From Streptomyces sp. NBC_00461 (GTDB lineage Bacteria; Actinomycetota; Actinomycetes; Streptomycetales; Streptomycetaceae): DNA of 64,000 nt. Both the position numbers and the translations under genes were made by a program. The stretch's first letter is position 1; each line of letters begins with the position of its first letter. The notes under the pieces were generated by a model that was not told the DNA's origin, did no database searches, and was given only the letters and a program-made list of their open reading frames with translations. Where the stretch lies: positions 7,349,001-7,413,000 of the forward strand of contig NZ_CP107902.1 in assembly GCF_036013935.1 (NCBI RefSeq). The letters are read 5' to 3'. Below are positions 27,906 through 37,016 of this stretch, in pieces.

Positions 27906-29660
27906 TCAACCAGCCTGGTGGGCCCGGGAGTCACCGTGGTCCACCAGCTGGACGTCGGTGCTCGACAGGGTCTGCGGCGTCGCCGTGAAGGCGCGCAGGC
28001 GGATGCGGGTGCCCGGTTTGACGGGCAGCGGGTACTTCCCGTCGGCCGGCCTGATCTCCATCCGTACGGTGCTGTGCGCGGGCACCGTCGCCGGGCCCCG
28101 CACCAGCGACCAGTACTTGCCCGAGCCCTGGTTCGTGGTCAGCATGAAGTGGGGCGTCAGGGCGGTGTCGTCCACATTGGTGACCCGCAGCGTCAGCCGC
28201 GAGACGAAGTCGGCCGAGACCCGCCGCACCGCGGCGACCCGCATCTGCAGCGGCGGGGAACCGGTGACCGCCACGGCAGCGCTCACCAGCGCCGGGGAGA
28301 CCAGGAGCGCGGACGTCGCGACCAGTGCCGTACGGCGGTGCGGGCCGCTCAGTGGACGCGGCCGCGGCTGCCAGGCGCGGACGAACTCCGACGGGGGAGC
28401 GGTGACCGCCGCCGCCAGCCACAGCGGCGTCATCATCAGGTAGTAGCCGTCCTGGGACCGGGTCGCCAGGTAGAAGGCGCACCAGGGCAGCACGGTCGCC
28501 GCGGGGCCAAGACGGCGCATGAACAGCACCAGCAGCGCGAGCAGGGCAGCGGCCAGCAGCAGACTCGCGTGCCCGTACCAGTCGAGCCGGTCGCTGCCGT
28601 CGGTGAAGTACAGGGAGACATCCCCGAGGCCCTGCCCGTGCAGCGTCGCCCCCTGCGTCAGCGGCAGCGCGATGCCCGTGATCCAGGTGCCCGGTTCACT
28701 CACGACGAAGTACGTGTTGATCAGCAGCCACACGGTGGCGGCGATACCGACGAACCGCAGCACCACCGGCGTCGCCGCCCGCCCGCCCAGCTCGCCCCGG
28801 CGCATCGCGTAGATCCCGGCCAGCAGGAACGGCGCCAGGAACCACGGCAGTTGCTGCGCCGCACACGCGGCGCCCAGACAGGCGGCCCGCGCCACACCGG
28901 CCGGCCCCAGACGCCCGCCCCGCCCGATCCGCGGCCAGCGCACCACCACCGGGATCAGCAGGGCCAGCGCCGTGATCGCGGGATAGCCGAGCCGGGCGTA
29001 CGTCGGCAGGAGACCGAAGCCGAGACAGGCCATGGTCGCCGCCGACCGCCACGGCGCGGGGAGCATCCGCCACAGCACGACCGTGCCGACGACGAGCGCG
29101 CCGGTGCTCACCGCCGTCGCCGGGGCGCCGCCGTGGTGCAGCCAGAGCAGGGGCGCGGTGAGGAGGGGGGTCAGCGGCGGATAGCCGTACGTGAAGTCGT
29201 AGCCGCCGGTGATCGTCGGGGTGAGGGCGATGCCGTGGCCGAACAGCCAGGGCCACGGCTGCCCGTAGACGGCATGACCCTTGACGAGTTCGTGGGCGGC
29301 CTGGGTGGTCAGGAGCGCTTCGTCGGAGCCGGCGTGGTCCATGGCCCAGGCGCACAGGGCGAGGGCCACGGCGGTCACCAGGACGCACAGGTCCAGGCGC
29401 GCCAGCGAGCGGGCCCGGCGCACGACCAGCGTCAGCACGCCGCACACCAGGATCGAGGCATAGCAGAGCGAGATCACCGCGGCCACGGGCAGGCGGTGAC
29501 TGGCCGCCTGCGTCCACACCGTGCGAGTGCCGATGAAGAGACTGACGTCTGCGAGCAGCGTCAGGACGCGATGCCACTGCGCCGGAGGTTCCGGGGCGGC
29601 GGACACCGCCGACTGCGTCCGCCGACCGGGTGCCGCCAGCTGTGTTTCTGCCAAGTGCAC
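27906..29660 (-). CDS. Large polytopic membrane protein, GT-C glycosyltransferase-like
   Basis: A protein of about 584 residues with ten or more transmembrane helices and a C-terminal exterior beta domain of about 110 residues (LTLRVTNVDDTALTPHF onward). An extracytoplasmic loop after the second helix carries DEALLTTQAAHELVKGHAVYG, and a later loop GYDFTYGYPPLTPLLTAPLL, the layout of GT-C enzymes that use polyprenyl-phosphate sugars (GT87-like). The usual acidic catalytic pair is not certain, so donor and acceptor are unknown. GTG at 29660 is used; an ATG at 29762 would add 34 non-conserved residues. Its stop lies 7 bases from that of convergent yceI. Confidence 0.6.
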   Translation of the reverse strand: MHLAETQLAAPGRRTQSAVSAAPEPPAQWHRVLTLLADVSLFIGTRTVWTQAASHRLPVAAVISLCYASILVCGVLTLVVRRARSLARLDLCVLVTAVALALCAWAMDHAGSDEALLTTQAAHELVKGHAVYGQPWPWLFGHGIALTPTITGGYDFTYGYPPLTPLLTAPLLWLHHGGAPATAVSTGALVVGTVVLWRMLPAPWRSAATMACLGFGLLPTYARLGYPAITALALLIPVVVRWPRIGRGGRLGPAGVARAACLGAACAAQQLPWFLAPFLLAGIYAMRRGELGGRAATPVVLRFVGIAATVWLLINTYFVVSEPGTWITGIALPLTQGATLHGQGLGDVSLYFTDGSDRLDWYGHASLLLAAALLALLVLFMRRLGPAATVLPWCAFYLATRSQDGYYLMMTPLWLAAAVTAPPSEFVRAWQPRPRPLSGPHRRTALVATSALLVSPALVSAAVAVTGSPPLQMRVAAVRRVSADFVSRLTLRVTNVDDTALTPHFMLTTNQGSGKYWSLVRGPATVPAHSTVRMEIRPADGKYPLPVKPGTRIRLRAFTATPQTLSSTDVQLVDHGDSRAHQAG

Positions 29661-29926
29661 GTCACGGGACGCTAGTCGCGCCCGGTGAGCGAGGCGCCGC
29701 CGGAGGTGAAGAGTCCGGTGTGAGCCCGGTAAGAAGCCTCGATCGGGCAGGAAACCGGTCATATCTGGCGCTGGTCCGGTGCTGTTCCGTCGCGGTCCGA
29801 CGTCATCTTTCGCAGCTGGAGCGGTTGTGGCGGTCGCGGACCGTGTCGCTGTTGGGCCGAACGGGTGACTTGGCGTAAGAATTGGCCGGTGCAGGCAATG
29901 AGTGCGAGTCAGTTCGGGGGGAGCCG

Positions 29927-30316
29927 GTGAACGGCCACGACATCACCGATGAACAGTGGGAGGGGCTCGCCCAGGTGGTGCCGCTGCGGGGGCGCGACGC
30001 CTGGCCGTCATCGGTGGACCACCGCTCGATGCCGGACGCGGAGACGGAGCTGCGGCGCCGTTTCGTGGTCCTCAGGGTCAATGTCTTCGCCGACGCACGC
30101 GAGGTGGCCGAGACCCTGATGGCCGGCATCCCCGTCCTGCTCGACCTCAGCAGCGCCGAGACCGAAGTCGCCAAGCGCGTCCTGGACTTCAGCACCGGAG
30201 TCGTCTTCGGCCTGGCCAGCGGCATGCACCGCGTCGACCGCAACGTCTTCCTGCTGACCCCGGCGGACACCGAGGTCACCGACCTCATGGAGAGCGCGGG
30301 AGCGTCGGGCACCTGA
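29927..30316 (+). CDS. SepF-like cell division protein paralogue
   Basis: A 129-residue protein with a full SepF domain: RRRFVVLRVNVFADAREVAE, then IPVLLDLSSAETEVAKRVLD and FSTGVVFGLASGMHRVDRNV, ending in FLLTPADTEVTDLM. SepF polymerises and ties FtsZ to the membrane. This copy lacks the N-terminal amphipathic helix and long linker of canonical SepF and is not near ftsZ, so it is one of the extra actinobacterial paralogues with an unclear role. GTG at 29927 follows GGGGGGAG. Confidence 0.85.
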   Translation: MNGHDITDEQWEGLAQVVPLRGRDAWPSSVDHRSMPDAETELRRRFVVLRVNVFADAREVAETLMAGIPVLLDLSSAETEVAKRVLDFSTGVVFGLASGMHRVDRNVFLLTPADTEVTDLMESAGASGT

Positions 30317-30392
30317 AGTCTCGTCCCCCGATCGTAGGAAGCTCCCTACGCCGTAACGGTTCACCGCACGAACGGAGCCCTACGGTCCGGAC

Positions 30393-31571
30393 ATGACCAT
30401 GCCCTCCGCGCCCTCTCTGTCCTCTGCGCCCCCTCCGCCCGTCTTGGACCGCATGCGGCCGAGTCGGCCCTGTGCCACCGAGTTGCGGTTGTCGGCGTTT
30501 GCCGGGCATCGGCGGGCCGGGTTCGCGCTCGGGCCCGTCACCCTCTTCGCCGGGGGCAGTGGGTGCGGGAAGACGAGTGCCCTGCGGGCGTACGAGGCGC
30601 TGGCCCGGCTCGGCGGCGGCGCCGAGGTCGGGGAGGTGTTTCCCGACGCGAGCGCGTGCGTGCCCGATCGGTCCCGGCCCGACGCCCAGCGGCGGCGTGG
30701 ATTCCGTATCGGCTGCACGGTCGACGGGCCCGAGGGCGCGGTCCGGCTCGACGTCGCCGTGCAGGCCGAGCCCGAACTGCGCATCGTGGGCGAGAGGTTG
30801 ACCGCCGGTGGGCTGGTACTGCTGGAGACCGCCCTGCGCGATCCCTCCCGCCGTACCGTCCAGGCCGCCTGGCACACCGCCGGTTCGGCACCCGTGACCC
30901 GGGCCCCGCTGCCCGACGACCGGCTCGGCACCGCGCTGCTGCCGCTGCGCGTGGCCGGCAAGACCGACGGACAGCGCCGGGTGCTCGCCGCCGCCGAACA
31001 GATGGTCGTCGCCCTGCGGTCCGCCTTCGCCTGCGATCCCCGCCCCGGCCGGATGCGGGCGCCCGTACCCATGGGCTCCGGCCGGCTCCTCGGTGGCTGC
31101 GACAACCTCGCCGACGTCCTTTGGCGTACCCGCGCCGAGTGCGGACGACGGCACGCCCAGCTCGTCGACGCGGTGCGCGCCGGATGCGCGGGACCGGTCG
31201 CCGACATGCTCGCCGAGCCGCTCGGCGACGGAACCGTCCGGGCTCTGCTCGACCGCGGCGACGGCTTCATGACTGCTCTGCGGCGGCTGGGCGACGGCGA
31301 GTTGAGATACGCGGCCCTCGCCCTGGTCCTGCTGACCGGGCCGGGCGTGCTGGACGTGGACGCCGCGGCCGAGGTGCCCGCCGCGATGCAGACCCTCACC
31401 GTCCTCGCCGACGGCTTCGACCGCTCGCTGGACCCACGGCAGCGGCTGGAACTGCTGCGGCTGGCCGTGCGGATGGGCGCGCGCGGCCACATCCGTGTCG
31501 TGGCCGCGGTCAGCGACGCGTCCTGGGCCGCCGGGACGGACGGAGTCACGGTGGTACACCTGGAACCGTGA
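30393..31571 (+). CDS. AAA/ABC-type ATPase (OLD/RecF-like)
   Basis: A 392-residue predicted ATPase. Walker A GGSGCGKTSALRAYEAL lies at about residues 54-70, after a Pro-rich N-terminus and a beta-strand typical of RecF-like heads (LSAFAGHRRAGFALGPVTLF). A signature-like LGDGELRYAALALVLLTG precedes the hydrophobic Walker B strand ending in GVLDVD. The insert between Walker A and signature is short, so this is a compact, possibly regulatory, ATPase rather than SMC or RecF. Its stop overlaps the GTG of the MazG-like gene (GTGA), implying joint action. Substrate and partner cannot be read. Confidence 0.72.
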   Translation: MTMPSAPSLSSAPPPPVLDRMRPSRPCATELRLSAFAGHRRAGFALGPVTLFAGGSGCGKTSALRAYEALARLGGGAEVGEVFPDASACVPDRSRPDAQRRRGFRIGCTVDGPEGAVRLDVAVQAEPELRIVGERLTAGGLVLLETALRDPSRRTVQAAWHTAGSAPVTRAPLPDDRLGTALLPLRVAGKTDGQRRVLAAAEQMVVALRSAFACDPRPGRMRAPVPMGSGRLLGGCDNLADVLWRTRAECGRRHAQLVDAVRAGCAGPVADMLAEPLGDGTVRALLDRGDGFMTALRRLGDGELRYAALALVLLTGPGVLDVDAAAEVPAAMQTLTVLADGFDRSLDPRQRLELLRLAVRMGARGHIRVVAAVSDASWAAGTDGVTVVHLEP

Positions 31572-31942
31572 CCGATCACCAGGGCGGACCTCCGCACGAA
31601 TCCCCGCACGAATCCGCGCACGAGCCCCTCGACGTGGCGAAACTCCAACGAAGGCTGGCCGACTTCGCGGCCGCCCGCAACTGGCAGCCGTACCACACCC
31701 CCAAGAACCTCGTCGCCGCGCTCAGCGTGGAGGCCTCCGAACTGGTCGAGATCTTCCAGTGGTTGACGCCGGAGCAGTCGGCCGGCGTCATGGACGACCC
31801 GGACACGGCGCACCGGGTGAGGGACGAAGTCGCGGACGTACTCGCCTACTTGCTGCAGCTGTGCGAGGTGCTGGGTATCGACCCGCTGGTGGCGCTGAAC
31901 GCGAAGATCGACCGCAACGAGCGTAGGTTCCCTGCGCCTTAG
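31568..31942 (+). CDS. MazG-like nucleotide pyrophosphohydrolase
   Basis: A 124-residue all-alpha NTP pyrophosphatase of the MazG/dCTPase class, which hydrolyses (d)NTPs to monophosphate and diphosphate. The metal-binding helices are visible: LSVEASELVEIFQWLTPEQ (ExxE) and VRDEVADVLAYLLQLCEVLG (ExxD). YHTPKNLVAAL is also characteristic. GTG at 31568 overlaps the preceding ATPase stop by 4 bases, so the two are translationally coupled. Likely roles are nucleotide-pool cleaning or stress response. Confidence 0.88.
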   Translation: MTDHQGGPPHESPHESAHEPLDVAKLQRRLADFAAARNWQPYHTPKNLVAALSVEASELVEIFQWLTPEQSAGVMDDPDTAHRVRDEVADVLAYLLQLCEVLGIDPLVALNAKIDRNERRFPAP

Positions 31943-32137
31943 GCGCTTGTCGCGTGCGGGAGTTGTCCACTCCACTTTCACTCTCCGGAGTCAAAATCCC
32001 GCCCGAAACCGATTTGTTGTCCGAAGATTTCCGTCTTCCTCTGGCTTTTCGACCCGCACGCACTCACTCTGGGTAGTGGACAGCGGAGTTCGGGCGGACG
32101 CGCGGGCAGCGCGTCGTGACAGACGGGGGCAGCGGCC

Positions 32138-32635
32138 ATGGACGCTGTGTGGCTCATCGTGACGAGCAGACGTGCCCTGGCGGGGAGCGGCGGTGCGCCG
32201 GAGACCATGACGGAGGTGTGGCAGGCGCAGGCACTGGCACAGGCGATAGGCAGCCGCCTCGCGGTCTCCGGCCCGCCCGAACTGCGGGGCGAGGCGCTGG
32301 GGTTGACGGAGCTGGCGGGCCGTGGCTGCGGCGTCCTCGACACGCCGCACCTCGCCACCGAGGACCTGCGCGCGGCCCAGCTCACCGACCTGGGCGACGC
32401 CCGGCAGGCCCTTCTCTGCCTCGGCGGCCTCCTCGGCGAGGTGGGCATCGCCCTGGTGGGCCTCGCCTGCTCCGCGGACGACGAGGGCACCTACTGGCAG
32501 TGCATGGAGGCCATCGACGCGGCGGACGAGTCCAGGGACCGGGTGCAGCAGATGCTGCGCAGACTCGCCGACCGGGACGAGGCATTACCCGAGACGGGCC
32601 GGAAGCGGGTACTTCCGGAGCGGGAGGCGGGCTAG
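32138..32635 (+). CDS. Conserved hypothetical protein (DUF6099-like)
   Basis: A 165-residue helical soluble protein, resembling the Streptomyces DUF6099 family in length and in pieces such as MDAVWLIVTSRRALA, WQAQALAQAIGSRLAV and LLGEVGIALVGLACSADDEG. No catalytic motif is seen. The only Cys residues are scattered. It begins with ATG at 32138, weakly preceded by GGGGGCAGCGG. The 195 bases before it contain no gene. Function unknown. Confidence 0.65.
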   Translation: MDAVWLIVTSRRALAGSGGAPETMTEVWQAQALAQAIGSRLAVSGPPELRGEALGLTELAGRGCGVLDTPHLATEDLRAAQLTDLGDARQALLCLGGLLGEVGIALVGLACSADDEGTYWQCMEAIDAADESRDRVQQMLRRLADRDEALPETGRKRVLPEREAG

Positions 32636-32699
32636 CGCCCACCCGATCCAGGACCTGCAACCCACCCGGTCCGAACGACACGCCCCGTTGGGTCGGGTC

Positions 32700-32861
32700 T
32701 CAGCCGGCTTCGGTCTCCTGCGTGCCCCGTCCCGCCGACTGCAGGTCTGCGTCCAGGGCCGACAGGTCCGCGTTCAGTGCCGCCATCAGCTCCTCCATCT
32801 GCTGCAGCAACCCCTTCGGCTGGCCGCCTCCGCCCTGCTGTGGCACGGACTCTTCGGACAT
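32700..32861 (-). CDS. Small conserved acidic protein
   Basis: A 53-residue protein (MSEESVPQQGGGG, then GLLQQMEELMAALNADLSAL) with one long amphipathic helix and an acidic C-terminus. It starts at ATG 32861 with GAGGAGG 5 bases upstream, a better ribosome site than its neighbours have, and the codon bias fits coding sequence. It is convergent with the DUF6099-like gene. No family recognised; possibly a short coiled-coil regulator or partner protein. Confidence 0.6.
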   Translation of the reverse strand: MSEESVPQQGGGGQPKGLLQQMEELMAALNADLSALDADLQSAGRGTQETEAG

Positions 32862-33107
32862 TGACGGCCTCCTCGGTCCCAGGCCCCCTCGGGGAGGCCG
32901 ATCGGGATCGGGTGACACCCCGGCGACGACCGCCGACGCGGGCGCCGGGCGGTCCGGCTCCGCACGAGCCAACGATCACCGTCAGAGCGGGTCACTGGCG
33001 TGGGCGTGCCCCGGGCGCGGTGTTGACGGATTTTCACCCGACCGTGGAGGGGAGTGCACGGAGGGACCGGTGGGATCTACCGGCACCCGTGCGTGCAGGA
33101 TGGACGC

Positions 33108-34031
33108 ATGGATCTTCGCATCTTCACCGAGCCCCAGCAGGGCGCCTCCTACGACACGTTGCTCGCCGTGGCGAAAGCCACCGAGGACCTCGGTTTCGAC
33201 GCATTCTTCCGTTCCGACCACTATGTCCGCATGGGCTCGGGGGACGGTCTGCCCGGCCCCACCGACGCCTGGATCACGCTCGCCGGTCTGGCCAGGGAGA
33301 CCAAGCGCATCCGCCTCGGCACACTGATGACCGCCGGCACCTTCCGGCTGCCCGGCGTGCTCGCCATCCAGGTCGCGCAGGTCGACCAGATGTCGGGCGG
33401 CCGGATCGAACTGGGCCTGGGCGCCGGCTGGTTCGAGGAGGAGCACAAGGCGTACGGCATCCCGTTCCCGAAGGAGAAGGTCGGCCGTCTCGAGGAGCAG
33501 CTGGAGATCGTCACGGGCCTGTGGCGCACGAAGGTCGGCGACACCTTCGACTTCCACGGCAAGTACTACGACCTCACCGACTCGCCCGCGCTGCCCAAGC
33601 CCGCCCAGGACCGGATCCCGGTTCTGATCGGTGGCCACGGCGCGACCCGCACCCCGCGCCTCGCGGCCCGCCACGCCGACGAGTTCAACATGCCGTTCGC
33701 CTCGATCGAGGACAGCGAGCGCCAGTTCGCCCGGGTCCGCGCCGCCGCCGAGGAGACCGGCCGGCGGCCCGACGCCCTCACCTACTCCAACGCCCTCGTC
33801 GTCTGCGTCGGCAAGGACGACCAGGAGGTGGCCCGCCGCGCAGCGGCGATCGGCCGTGAGGTCGACGAGCTGAAGGCCAACGGCCTCGCGGGTACCCCCT
33901 CCGAGGTCGTCGACAAGATCGGCCGCTACGCGGAGATCGGCTCCCGCCGCCTCTACCTCCAGGTCCTCGACCTCGCCGACCTGGACCACCTGGAGCTGAT
34001 CTCGTCCCAGGTCCAGTCGCAGCTGTCGTAG
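33108..34031 (+). CDS. F420-type luciferase-like monooxygenase family oxidoreductase
   Basis: A 307-residue (beta/alpha)8 flavin or F420-dependent oxidoreductase of the LLM class. Family marks are LGFDAFFRSDHYVRMG, TKRIRLGTLMTAGTFRLPGV, GGRIELGLGAGWFEEEHKAYGI, and IPVLIGGHGATRTPRLAARHAD. The GAGWFEEEH motif and overall length match the actinobacterial subgroup usually assigned to F420. The substrate is unknown. ATG at 33108 is used; the frame extends 18 codons upstream without a ribosome site. It lies next to, but is transcribed toward, the leftward end of the biosynthetic cluster, so membership is doubtful. Confidence 0.85.
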   Translation: MDLRIFTEPQQGASYDTLLAVAKATEDLGFDAFFRSDHYVRMGSGDGLPGPTDAWITLAGLARETKRIRLGTLMTAGTFRLPGVLAIQVAQVDQMSGGRIELGLGAGWFEEEHKAYGIPFPKEKVGRLEEQLEIVTGLWRTKVGDTFDFHGKYYDLTDSPALPKPAQDRIPVLIGGHGATRTPRLAARHADEFNMPFASIEDSERQFARVRAAAEETGRRPDALTYSNALVVCVGKDDQEVARRAAAIGREVDELKANGLAGTPSEVVDKIGRYAEIGSRRLYLQVLDLADLDHLELISSQVQSQLS

Positions 34032-34091
34032 CGGCAGCAGCAGTAGTGGCAGTAGTAGCAGTGTCTGGGCGCATCGCTGGGCGGGGACCGG

Positions 34092-34916
34092 TCAGCGGCC
34101 TTGGTAGTCCGTCGTGTGTTCCGGGCCGTCCGTGAGGAACGCGGTGACGGCGCGGCGGTGGTCGGTGGTCGCGGCCACCGCCGCGGCAAGGGCCGGAAGG
34201 GCGGAGTCAGCCGTGCGGACGCCGCCGTCGAGGTAGCGGCGTACGACGTCCTTGGTGGCCGCGTGGGCGCGGGTGGGTCCGAGGGCGAGACGCATCGCGT
34301 AGGCATGCGCGTCGGTGTCGAACGAGGCCGGGGGGAACAGGGCGTTGACCACGCCCCAGTCGGCCAGCACGGCCCCGCGGTACAGATCGCCCGTCATGAC
34401 GAGCTCGCGAGCCCGGGCCGGACCGGCGCGTTCGGCCAGACGCTGGGTGCCGCCCATCGCCGGTGTGAACGCGATCTTCCGCTCGACCAGGCCGAACCGG
34501 GCCTGCGGTGTGGCGACCACGAGGTCGCAGGCCAGCGCCAGTTCGAAGGCGGCGGTGAGGGTCAGCGAGTGCGCGGCGAACACGGTGGGGCAGGGCAGCG
34601 CCTCAAGCATCTGCGTGATGCCCAGCTGGGCCTGCCAGAAGGCCGCGGCGTCCTCAGAGGCGAGCCCGGCGAAGACACTCACATCGACACCGGCACTGAC
34701 GACGCGGCCCTGCGCCCGCACGAGCAGGGCACGCGGGGGGTGAGCGGTCAGCCAGGCGACCGCATCCGCCCACGCGGCCCACATCGCCTTGTCGAACAGG
34801 TTCATCGGCGGGCTGTCCAGGGTGAGGACGGCGAGCGGACCGTCGAAGGTCAGCCGCAGTACCGCACTCTCTCCCGTGAGTGTCTCGGGGAGCGTCATGA
34901 CCGGAGGGAGCGTCAT
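34092..34916 (-). CDS. Enoyl-CoA hydratase/isomerase (crotonase) family protein of the cluster
   Basis: A 274-residue crotonase-fold protein. The fold is clear from VLTLDSPPMNLFDKAMW, VSAGVDVSVFAGLASED and ARFGLVERKIAFTPAMGGTQRL. The second oxyanion-hole stretch, normally a GGG-containing loop, reads HSLTLTAAFELALACD, lacking the glycines, so its chemistry may differ from hydration of enoyl-CoA. Its start overlaps the ketosynthase stop by 4 bases, making it the last gene of a four-gene leftward operon (ACP, KS-like, KS, crotonase). It most likely acts on an acyl chain bound to the operon's ACP. Confidence 0.82.
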   Translation of the reverse strand: MTLPPVMTLPETLTGESAVLRLTFDGPLAVLTLDSPPMNLFDKAMWAAWADAVAWLTAHPPRALLVRAQGRVVSAGVDVSVFAGLASEDAAAFWQAQLGITQMLEALPCPTVFAAHSLTLTAAFELALACDLVVATPQARFGLVERKIAFTPAMGGTQRLAERAGPARARELVMTGDLYRGAVLADWGVVNALFPPASFDTDAHAYAMRLALGPTRAHAATKDVVRRYLDGGVRTADSALPALAAAVAATTDHRRAVTAFLTDGPEHTTDYQGR

Positions 34917-36106
34917 GACACCTTCCGGAAGATGCTGATCGCGTTGTTGCCGCCGAACCCGAAGGCGTTGTTCTGGACGTGCCGCAGGTGCGGCATGGCC
35001 AGCGGTGAGCCGGTGACCAGGTTGAGGTCCAGCTCCACGTCGTCGGGATCGACCGCGGTCGGCGGCACCAGGCCGTGCCGCAGTGCCAGGCAGGCCGCCA
35101 CCGCTCCGGCCGCTCCGGCAGCGCCCATCAGGTGCCCGATGGTGCTCTTGATCGCGGTGACCGCCGCTCGCGGATAGTCCTCGGCGAAGATGCTGCCCTC
35201 GATGGTGTCGTTGGCGCGGCTGCCGGTGCCGTGGGCGAAGATCACGTCGATGTCGTCGGCCTTCAGGCCGGCTTCGTCCAGCGACCGGCGATGGCAGGCG
35301 GCGACCCCGTCCCGGTCGGGGGCGGTGGGATGGCTCGCGTCATTGCTGACGGCGGTGGCCAGCACCTCGGCGTAGGGGGTGGCGTCCGGGCTGAGGGCGC
35401 GCTCGGTCTGCAGGACCAGCATGCCCGCGCCCTCCGACGGCGTGACATAGCGCCGGCTCCTGGTGAAGGGCTTGCAGGGCGTGGGGCCGATGGCCTGCAG
35501 GGTGTTGAATCCGATGATGTTCTTTTCCGAGTAGGGGTCGCAGCCCCCGACGACCGCCGTGTCGGCGACGCCCGACCGCAGCATCTCCAGTGCGCAGGAC
35601 AGTGCCACGTTCGCGGAGGCGCACGTGCTCTGCAGCATGTACGCCGGGCCCGAGGCGCCGACGGTGGCGGCCACGCCCTGGGCGATCGAGTAGCTGGAGA
35701 ATCCACCGGTCTCGGCGCCGCTGCGGCGTCCGGCGACCACGTCCTCCAGAGCCTCGGCCTGGCCGTCACTGCTGCCGACACAGACGACGGCATTGCGCAG
35801 AGCCCGGTCCCCGGGAGTCAGTCCGGCGTCCCGCAGTGCCTCCAGCGCGGCGAACTCCGCGAAGAGGGAGGCGTGGCGCGGGCGTTCCCGGGTGACTTCC
35901 CGGACCTGGGCGAGGGCGGTGTCGCGCGCCTCCCGCGGCACCCGGCCGCCGAGGATGCCGGGCTTCATGCCGGCGTAGAGCGGAGGCAGTTCCTCGAAGC
36001 GGCTGCGGCCCGCGCACAGGTCGTCCCAGAAGGGCCCGGCACCCGCGCCGGCCGGTGAGATGATGCCGAGTCCGGTGATGAAGACCCTTGCTGTTCCCTG
36101 GTTCAC
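34913..36106 (-). CDS. Beta-ketoacyl synthase (KAS II/FabF-like), complete active site
   Basis: A 397-residue ketosynthase that should catalyse decarboxylative Claisen condensation on carrier-protein-bound acyl chains. The Cys-His-His triad is intact: C162 in QSTCASANVA, H292 in FAHGTGSRAND and H325 in KSTIGHLMGAAGA, with K320. It is shorter and more divergent than primary FabF. The GTG start at 36106 overlaps the stop of the Cys-less KS-like gene by 4 bases, so the two are probably made 1:1 and form a KS-alpha/KS-beta-like heterodimer. It is downstream of the cluster ACP in the same operon. Confidence 0.92.
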   Translation of the reverse strand: MNQGTARVFITGLGIISPAGAGAGPFWDDLCAGRSRFEELPPLYAGMKPGILGGRVPREARDTALAQVREVTRERPRHASLFAEFAALEALRDAGLTPGDRALRNAVVCVGSSDGQAEALEDVVAGRRSGAETGGFSSYSIAQGVAATVGASGPAYMLQSTCASANVALSCALEMLRSGVADTAVVGGCDPYSEKNIIGFNTLQAIGPTPCKPFTRSRRYVTPSEGAGMLVLQTERALSPDATPYAEVLATAVSNDASHPTAPDRDGVAACHRRSLDEAGLKADDIDVIFAHGTGSRANDTIEGSIFAEDYPRAAVTAIKSTIGHLMGAAGAAGAVAACLALRHGLVPPTAVDPDDVELDLNLVTGSPLAMPHLRHVQNNAFGFGGNNAISIFRKVS

Positions 36107-36969
36107 AAGGACTCCCTGTCCGTGCCGTTCGCTTGTTGCCGGGTCACCGTCACGCAGGCGTGCCGGCCGTCCGGGGCGTGGCATTCCAGGACGGCCCGCT
36201 CGGCGGGTTCCAGGGTGTGGACCAGGTCCAGGAAGGCGCGCGTGGCGAAGGCGCTGTTGCGCTCCGCGAAGGCGACGGGCGTCGCGTCGACGGCGTCCGA
36301 GCCCCGGGCGACGGCCTTGCACACGATGCGCGTGAGACCCGGGTGAGGCGCCCGGGCGGCGCCGAAGTCGAACTCGGCGGTGAGCTCGGTGCCCTTGTGC
36401 AGGAACGCGTGGGCGATGCCGTCCCGGCAGAGCACTTCGGGCGTGTCGAGCTGTACGTCCGCGACGGCCTCCGGCGCGTAGACGTCGCCGACGAGGAGCC
36501 GACTGACGTCGGAGCGTTCACGGCTGAGGGTCGACAGCGCCTGCCACAGAGCGACGACCGGCGTGAGCACGCCCGCGTTGATCGTCATGTTGCGCCCGGT
36601 CGCCCCGACGCGGAGGTTGACGTACGCCGACGCCGAACTGGAGGTGGCGTTGGGGAAGTACTGGGCGGACAGCAGCTTTCCCTTTTCCGCGGCGTGCCGC
36701 TGGAGGCGGGCCAGTGCGGCGGTGTTGCCGTACTCCGTACCGATCACCACGGTGTCGTCGGTGCGTGTCCCGGCGCTCGCGCCCACCCCGGAGGCGTCGG
36801 CCTCGCGCAGGGTGAGATACAGGCAGGTCCGGGTGAACGCGTCGCGGAACTGGTCGCCCGCGGTGCCGATGACGTCGAGCCAGTCGGGCGGCAGGCCCTC
36901 GTGGTCGTCCGTGCCCTTCGTCGGCCCGGGCGCGCACAGCGTCACCGGACCCAGGGAGAAATCAAACAA
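36103..36969 (-). CDS. Ketosynthase-like protein without active-site Cys (chain-length-factor-like)
   Basis: A 288-residue thiolase-fold protein covering mainly the N-terminal half of a KS (TVVIGTEYGNTAALARLQRH; then QYFPNATSSSASAYVNLRV). Where a KS has its catalytic Cys, this one has Ser/Ala (SSSASAYVN), so it cannot form the acyl-thioester. It is about 110 residues shorter than a normal KS or CLF and lacks the HGTGS and KSxxGH motifs. It starts at TTG 36969 with GGAGAG 5 bases upstream. The operon position (ACP, this gene, KS) and the 4-base overlap with KS suggest a KS-beta partner. It may shape the substrate pocket. Confidence 0.78.
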   Translation of the reverse strand: MFDFSLGPVTLCAPGPTKGTDDHEGLPPDWLDVIGTAGDQFRDAFTRTCLYLTLREADASGVGASAGTRTDDTVVIGTEYGNTAALARLQRHAAEKGKLLSAQYFPNATSSSASAYVNLRVGATGRNMTINAGVLTPVVALWQALSTLSRERSDVSRLLVGDVYAPEAVADVQLDTPEVLCRDGIAHAFLHKGTELTAEFDFGAARAPHPGLTRIVCKAVARGSDAVDATPVAFAERNSAFATRAFLDLVHTLEPAERAVLECHAPDGRHACVTVTRQQANGTDRESL

Positions 36970-37016
36970 CGCAACTCTCCATGGCGCTGATTCGGGTGGG
37001 CGAGGGCGTGGCGGTG

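Noticed and set aside
33108..34031. LLM oxidoreductase as part of the biosynthetic cluster
   Set aside because: It is transcribed toward the end of the leftward operon and separate from it; the family is common outside clusters. Membership is possible but unsupported.
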